64,000 nucleotides of DNA, from NCBI RefSeq assembly GCF_029227915.1, contig NC_079879.1:16246001-16310000 (forward strand). Direction: 5' to 3'. Shown here piece by piece: positions 50,501-59,500 of this stretch (position 1 is its first letter; every line of letters begins with the position of its first letter). The notes beneath the pieces were generated by a model. That model made no database searches. It was not told the origin of the DNA and saw nothing but the letters and a program-made list of their open reading frames with translations. The DNA is from Hydractinia symbiolongicarpus (taxonomy: Eukaryota > Cnidaria > Hydrozoa > Anthoathecata > Hydractiniidae). The translations under genes and the position numbers were made by a program.

Positions 50501-53500
50501 TTGTGTGTCCACTAATTCGCACTGATCTTAGTGAGTATAAGCAACGAAGCTTTATTGAGAGGTGGTGATAAGAAAACAATTGATTTCTTCGAAATAGGTG
50601 TTAGAAATATCGTTTCTTACTGCCACTTGAATAACCTGCAAGATATAAATAATTTATTAAATGAAACTTTCAAATAAGTATTTTCATTTCCTTTTTTGTA
50701 TCAGTTTTAAAGAAAAACGTACATGAATAAAGTATTATAAAAAAAAATTAAAATTATGTCTACAAAGCAACAGCAAAACTGGAACATTGAGCAGGATTTT
50801 TGCTTTGTTGTATAAAAGATAGAATTACAGGTCGTGGATTTAAATTGTCATCGTAAGTGAACATAAGATGATCTCTTGTTTCTCTTAACCGAACCATTTT
50901 GTTTTATCCTTCCTTTATCCTTGAGTATTTTTGAAGAATTAAAGCTCTATAAATAATTAATCAGCAAAACATCTCTTTCAATTCAATAAAAGCTTAATGT
51001 TTAATAATTGGAGATGATGAAGATCATGCGATCACTTTACATTATAGACACCGTAATATAACGCTTCATTGCTTAAACTCATTGTTATTGTATAGTTTAC
51101 ATTAGGGATATTAAACAAGAACTGCAGGGTATTCTTACTAGTGCTCTATACTGTGCACATCTTCATTTATAAATGTATCACAAGAACTAATATTTTATAA
51201 CTTGCTTGTTTATCTTAAATATAGAAGTTTGTACATTAAGAAAATTGGGGTTGAATTTTTGTTTTTTTTATTTTCCACAAATCACAGATAGACATTCAAT
51301 TAACTTATCACACTTGCAATACCTTACTACTGTTTATATACTTTTTTCGCAATACTGTTTTCCAGCAATTTATATGAAAAAGTAATTACAACATAATTAT
51401 TAGAGCTAAAGTCCAAAGTTTGAGTTCATAAGTGCAGATGAAAGATAGACAGGGGAAAATAAAATAACATAAAAAAGACAACAAAAAGGTAATGTTTGTC
51501 ATTGAAGAGTCGATGCAAAAAAGGCTGGACATGAGAGGTCTTTCCTGGATTTTCTTATTACAGATTCCTAAAAACCAATAGCAAAATTATACCATTCCAA
51601 TATTATGTATCGTGGTAACAGCTCTTCCTTTTGACCATGTATATTTTTCAGACGATTTTGCTTCCAGAATGCAAGTCTCCAGTAAGTGAATATCAAACTT
51701 CTAGAAGATTAAGAAAAACAAAACTAGTCTTTATTTTAATATTACATTTTAATATTACATTCTTGAACTTTCATTTTTTATACTATAAAAACAAAACCTA
51801 AAAGCTTTAAAGTGAGATGAAAGTGTACCTCATCTTCCATAATTTTCTGTATATCTTGCAAATTTAATGATCTGAGTAAACGAACTGAACTTCTTGATTG
51901 ACTTCCACTGTGATTACATGAATGACACAAAGATTTAACAAAAGTATACATCCAGCCCTAAATAAGAAATAAACAATATCTCAATAAGAAAAATAAAGCT
52001 TTATTGCCTTCCTTGATAACCAACCTAAAAAAATGTTAATGAAGGATGACGAAAAAAAAGATCAAGCATATGATTCACTAGAGAACACACAAATTTTTTC
52101 ATTGATGTTTTTAACCACTGTAATTAGGGAAATATATTTAGTTCGACTTTCACCATTATAATAATCACATGCAACAGCATTACAGCAGCAAAAATACAAA
52201 AAGGTTTTCAAGAAAAATACAGTTTTAAAACGTTCAGGATACTGTAAGGTATTTTAGGGGAAAAATTAAAAAAAATAATCAATTCTTATAACGAAAATTC
52301 TGAGCTTTCTAATGACATAACAAAATCTGTACAACTTCTATCCCAAATGCGTTAATATTTGGAAAATATATTTTTTTGAGCATTTTAGTAGGAAAGAAAT
52401 AAACAGGCTTCACAAGTTGTAAAATTATGCTAAGGTGTCGAAGTTGTTAGTTAAAAATATTTTTGTGTGTTTTGTTCCAACTTGATTTTACAAGGTGGGT
52501 GTTAGATAAATTATGTTCCATTGCCAGATGTAATAAAGCTTCGAGAAAAAGAGTTGCATCATTGTCTTGCTGACACCCAGGGCTAAAATATGCTATCCAA
52601 ATTTTTTAAAACAATTATTTATTCCAGAGGTATTGCCCTGAAACTAAAAAATCAATAGAAAAGAGGAATTATTTTGATAACTTTGTATGTATTTTATACA
52701 TAGCTGAAGTTTTTATACTTGTATAAATATTCTTTTAATAATAATAATAAATAGTAACAGCACTTTTGACACTTTGTCTTTAAGTGTTTTTTCTTTATTG
52801 CATCACAAACCTTTTTTATTCCATAAAAAACTACATTTATTTGTCATTTTAACAATCATATTAAAAGACCTTTAGAGTGTTTTGAAAACCGTGATACCAT
52901 TGTCAAATGCCACCACCAATTGTTATGGAAAGATTTTATTCATAGCTTACTTAAAGTAATGGTAAACTAGCTGCTTATAAAAAACACATACACCATCACC
53001 TTGTCTACTTTATACTTTGATAAATCAACGTCTGTTGAATCTAACGGATGTGAAATCAGTTGTGGTATTGCTTCATTATTTTTTAATAACCTTTGAATAA
53101 GTGAACATAGTCGTGGATACCTACAAGAGATTAAATATAATAATAAGAAATTATAAAACACTCTAAATATTTTGATATTTCTATCTCACAAAGATGTAAA
53201 AAGAGTAACATAAAAGAACGTAATACTAAAACATCTGATGTAATTTGTGCATCCAAGAGACTATACTACATAAACATCCAATCTTTAACTGTGTTTAACA
53301 CTGGAGTATTTCGTAAAATTGTTGCATTTGCGAAGGCATTTTACATGGTGTAAAACAAAATTTACCCTCCATAAGATCACAAGATGGTGTTCAGAAGAAA
53401 ATAGCCCTTAAGAAAACGTGCAGTAATATAAAAAGTTGCAGTCAAGTGGGCAGTAAAGCATTTCCATTCATTGTTAAATAACTCACTTCCAATAAATTGA

Positions 53501-56500
53501 TCTAATTATTCAACCAAAGAAAAGGACTTGAAATTTTACCAAATAGGATGAACATGCATACCTATTAATGTATAATTTCTTTTGGGAAAAAGAAACAATA
53601 CCATCCATAGGTAAATCTTTTTCCTGAAAAAAACAAAAATTATAACAATGTTTCATTCTACTTTTTTTAAACTTTAGCATTTTTCTGAATAATACATACT
53701 GGTTCTGGTAAAGACTGTAAGTATTCCATTCTTCTACAAGCCAGCGTCTCGGCCCGCCTTGCTAATCCATAGGTTTTTATGTGAGTGATAAATGAGAAAA
53801 GTAACTGCACAACTGAAGAGGACTGAGCAAGGTCTACACATTCCAACTGGTGTAATAGAGGTTTTAAAATAGATGGCTATAACACAAAAACTTGATAGAT
53901 TAATAATGATTGTTAAGGTTTCAATAACTAGTCGAAACACTTCTTCGAAAAACTTCTAGCTTTACCAGCATGTTTTACACTATTAATCAAGTTGTGTTTA
54001 TTTATAATCTTATTAAATACTAAGCCTTTAATAATTCAGTTGATGCAATCTAGTTCCATCATAATACATAACACAGCTACTCCATGCACTGTTTTAAGTA
54101 GACATACCTTGTATTTAAAGGAATTTGTTGAAAGCAAATTGGATAAAGATTGAATAAATAACCCAGTGAGATCATTGTTCTGAAGAATGCAGCTACAATA
54201 AAAATAAAAATAAAAATGTCATGGCCTTGTGACTATCTACTTAAAATAACAGTGCTCAAATTTTATAGTATCTATGCTTAGTACATAACTGGAGAGCAAG
54301 GAAGGAAAAACAATTTAGATGATCCCTACTACAATATATAATAAGGGCACATTTGTTCAGTGTTTGTGCTCAGCTTACGCTTTCTGTTCTTTTTTCTGCA
54401 TGGAACCAAAAAACCCACACAAAACTGATTTCATTTAACCTTGCATATTGGTTTCCCTTAGTTGGATATTTTCATAAAATTACAGACGTAACTGAATATT
54501 GACATTTTTTGACTAAAATTCCTGACATTTTAATTTTCAGTTGACACAGACATTTGTTGGAACCTTAGATAACTCTAAAAAATTAAATTTGACACAAGCA
54601 TAAAATAATTTTGATTGACTATTTAAACCTAAAATTCCTGACATGACATCCTGGCATTCTTCTGGCATTTTGACAATATTTCAAAAGTTCCTGACAATTC
54701 TTGACTGCCTGACAAAATGAAAACTCTGCACATTAATTTGGGTTTTCTTTCCTGTATAAACAAATATGACTTTAATAATCTTTTTCTTATAATTTTTAAA
54801 TTTTCAGAGCACTAATCAATTTATTCAATTATTCAAAATGGTTTCACTTCAGCAATTAAACAAGATAGATATCCAAACAATTATTGGTAAATGCTTTACT
54901 CTACTAAATTAACAGACAATATATGTACATTTCATCTTTAATGTTAAAGAAATCTTAATGTTGAACAGACCCACTGCATATAATTTTAAACAGGACCAAA
55001 AAATGGACCCTGATAAGCTGCTAAAAACTCACGTTAGATAACACTAAAACTTTTTTTCTACCTGACTAACTCTTTAACAGGTATTTCGTTGATGTTAGCA
55101 ATAATACTTTCAATATTATTTTTAAATAATGAATTAACCAATGATGCATCAACATTTTTTTGCTCCTGAAATATGCACAATAATAATATAAAGAGACATA
55201 AGGAAACTTATGAATAGGCTGCAAAGCAAGGCATTACTCCAACATCTCAGGAAATGATAAGGGATCGTCTCTGCTTTGTACAAACAAACCTCAACAAAAT
55301 AAAAATTAATAAAGCAATTGTATTGCACTAATAACTTTGAGGCCAAATATTGGAAACAGATGGAAAGAATCCCCGTAATCTCCTGTGAGGATAACTCGGG
55401 ACCAATTGGGACCAATTCCCTAGAGCTGGGTCAACCTATCCATTTCAGAAACAACGGGTTGATGATGTCATCAAAAAACTAAATATCTTCTTAACTGTTT
55501 GTCGAAAACACATATTCTTATATAAAAAATATTGTTGATGAGCCAAGCATGTCTTCATCTCCGTAGTTGTTCCCTACACAAGTGGATTATTCCACACGCC
55601 ATTCAACTAGTTTATTATTAACCTTTAAGTATTAAGACATGTAGTATAGAATAAGATAAATTTCATGTAATGAAACATACTTTGTTGCTAGTACAACCCC
55701 GTTTAAAGCGTTTTACTTCATATCTTATGTACAAATATTTTGCGAGAATCCCTAATGTAAAGAAGGCAATTATATTGGTTTTAAATAGTCGGCGAGATCA
55801 AAGTTGGGAGGACTGCCCTTTTAAAATAAATCAGTAAAGTAGACCATTATACAAGTAAGTACAAATCACCTTAAGTTTGGTAACAACAATATCACAATAC
55901 AATAACAAAGATCCATTGCTCACAAAATCATCCACCCACTTATGTTTTTCCTCTTGGGAAGTTTGTTCTGGTAAATAGAACTCCTTCCAGAAATCTGCAT
56001 CAGATACACCCATTGTCTGCAACATAAATAACCACTTCATGAAGCAAACAGAATCAGTGTATTTTAGAAGTAAAAGTTTTCTTGTTACGCTCCTTAAAAG
56101 GGATAAATCCTTTTGTGTTGTAGATTCCATAGGTGTGAACAACATGGATAAAATGTTGGAGGATAACTTTTTGAATGCACCTACATAGACAAAAATGTTT
56201 GTTACAATGTTGGAAAGGAAGAAATCCGAATCTTAAAAAATCATTGTTGACAATTTTACTAACCTGATTTTGCAACATATGAAAGTAACATAAAATATGT
56301 TTCAATGAGGTTTTTTAATACAGAGATTATCTTTTTGTCACTATTTAATTTTTGACGACTTTGCACTAATTCTTCAACAGATACTCGTAACATAAAGACT
56401 AAAAATGAAGACAGGTAATGAGCAGCAGTTTGTTCAGTCTTCTTTGTCAGTAGTGCAAAATCTACTTCTTTTGGTGCAAGTGAAAAACTTAAACGAATAT

Positions 56501-59500
56501 AAGCATTATCAAGCTGCTGTATTCTGGAGAATATAATATCTTCGCTGTTCTGCATAATTAGAGTTCGTAGTAATGAAACTACCATCGACAAGGCCAATAC
56601 CACTTCAACATCTGAAATCTACAAATACAGAAGACAAAATACAATCAATGAAATCTTCTTTTTAGAAAAAAAGAATTAAAACACATACCGGTATGTGGAT
56701 ATTAAATAAAGCTTTCAAAATAATATCAGCAGGACGAAGCGACAATGGTGCAACTGCATCAAAAAGACGATGAAGGGAATTTAAACTTTCCATTGAGCAC
56801 AAGTTAATCTAAATATAAAAACATCAAACAACCAACTAAAAAGCTAAAATTAAAATTAACTTATTACTAAAGATTGAAACAGCAGCATTGTATGCTGCTT
56901 ACCTCTAGCTTTGATAAACTTGGAAGGAGAATATCAATAATTTGTCGTGACAGTCGCTTCCATTTTTCACTGTCTGATTTTGAACCATTTAACACTTGTG
57001 TCAGCATCACTAATACCTGAAAAATAAAATAAAAATTTGATAAAAGCATCATTGGCAATACTTGGGTAAAATATATAAAGTAGGTAAATGTAACTCACTT
57101 CAGGAAAGTTTATAACTCGAAGGAGCATCGACACCACTACTTCACGTTGTGTGTCCAGGTCTTTACTGGTATCTGCTCGCACCTGGCTTTGTGTTGCAAA
57201 CAAATCCTGAACAATGGGCTTTAATGCAGGAATCGCTAAATATAAAAGGTTTTAAATGTGAAGTAATTAAATAAAAGTTATCAATTTTACACAACCGTGA
57301 TATCTAAAAATAGTTTTAAAAACTTTATAATAAAAATCATTAATCGAAAAATGGTCTTACCATGAGTAGCTGCAGGTTGTCCACAAGCCATAACTTCATC
57401 ACATTTGCTTATTATGCAAGGCATTCCAATAATTGCTTTTGCTTGTGTAAATTTTGGTTGGTAGCACTCGTAAGATAATAAGACCAAAAATTGAAACACT
57501 GTTGGAACAAACAACTCAGGGTTACTAAAAGGAAAGAATGTATGAAGCAAGTTAGATTTCCGATTAGATATAGTGCCTAAAGGTCATTTTCCATTAAAGC
57601 ATTCTTAGCTGCAGCTCCGAGCAATTAGTATCTGACCATTTTCTTGGTGCGACACCTGTATTTGATAGTTTTGGAAATGTAAAAGAGTAAACTTCCAAGC
57701 GTCTTCAGACAAATAAGTTTTTAGCAACCAGTAAAACTTTAAAAAAGCTGCAACATTTAATGTAATTGAAATGGATAATATTGAGCACCATGGCCATGAA
57801 AACTTTAACAAGAGCAATCTTAAGGATTTAAAACTGACCAACACATAATGCAAATTAAATAGACTTTAGGATTTTAAACATGATTTTAAAAAAGTTTTAC
57901 GAAAGTCCAGGGTTTAAAGTAAATCATGTAGACATAGACATTTTTATCTACAAGTAAAGTGAATTTTTAAGCAAATATAATTTTTAATGTCCCATAAGTG
58001 TGAATTTTCTTACTTGATTTGTCCATTTTCAATGAAATCAAACTGTTTTAACACAAATCCAATAAACACTTGATCGGAATCCAACAAAGAATAGTTGACA
58101 CGCAGTCGGATTAATTGATCAAGAAGATGGATAGACTGACATTGAAGTTGAGTACTGCTTGTTGTTGTGTACGCTTTCAATGCTTGAATTACCAGTGGTT
58201 CAAATAGTCGTATATATGATTGAATTGAAGATACCTTATAATATCAATAATTTAAGTATTTTATTTAACCTAAATACAATTAGTAACAAAAAGATTTTTA
58301 TCAAATCGTTACATTCAAACCCTTCATAATAAGGCAATCTGTTAATGTACTACTTTAAACTACATAATAAAAAAAGTTTATACCCGTTCTTTTGACACCT
58401 TTGCAGTTGGACGTTGATGAGATGTACTGTTCTTTTTAAAGTTTTTGATAAAGCTGAGTGCTCGTGAACTAATTTAGAAAAGACCAATATTTAAGCGATA
58501 TCACTCAATAAATTAATTTTACTACAAATATTAAACAAAGAAATTAAATAGTACTACATACCTACGGTCATGAGTTGAACTGTGAGAATCAACTACTGGT
58601 ACCAACGTTAAGGAATCAGATACTTCATGATATGATTTTAGGAAGCAGCTGTCATACATACCAAAGCTTTCAAAAGAGACACCAGATGGCTCAGAAGATG
58701 TCTCATATACAAAGGTAGGATCACCATGTGTGTAAACTAAATGTCGTGTACTTTCTGCTAATCTAAACACACCTGGTTGGCTTGCCACATTTGTACCAAA
58801 TAGACCTTTAAGAAGCTAAGGCAATAAAAGCAATGTATAGCTTTTGACAAAAAGGGAATAAAGGTAAACCCAAGAAAAAGAAAAAAATGTATTTGAGGTA
58901 AAAGCTTTTTTTCAGCTTACAACATCCCTTCATTTTATGTACTGATGATTTCATTACTCGAAAAGCTTTTACTTTAAATAGATATGTATTTTAATTTTCC
59001 TGCATTTTAAAAATTATGGCACAAAGAAAAAAAGGCATGAAAAGAATACAAAAAATGTGGGGTTTTTACATTAGGAGATTGGTCAGTAAACCTGGTTAAA
59101 CCCACACTAAGATATGCATGATGTAATTTACCTGTTGTACTGCCAAAAAAGTTGACTCCTCTTCAACACGTGCTGTAGCTTTTAAGTAATCAAGAAATTC
59201 TTCTGCATGAGGCCCAAGTTCATTAAATGTTGCTAACTCAAGCAATAAACTAAGAGATTCTAAAATACCACGTACAAATGCAACAAATTTATCTAAAGAG
59301 GTTGAGATGGATGAAGCTTGGTAATTTTTGAAGGCACCCTTTGCAACTTCATAAAGCTTCATAAAATGTGGAATATGCTGAAAAATTCCAAGCTTTTCAA
59401 TCTTTTCACCAGAAGAAGGCGTGGATGGTGTCCCAATTGTTTTTGTTTCAGTGGTGGGAGTATTTTCACCAGTCGTGTTTAAATATGTGTCAGTATCTTG

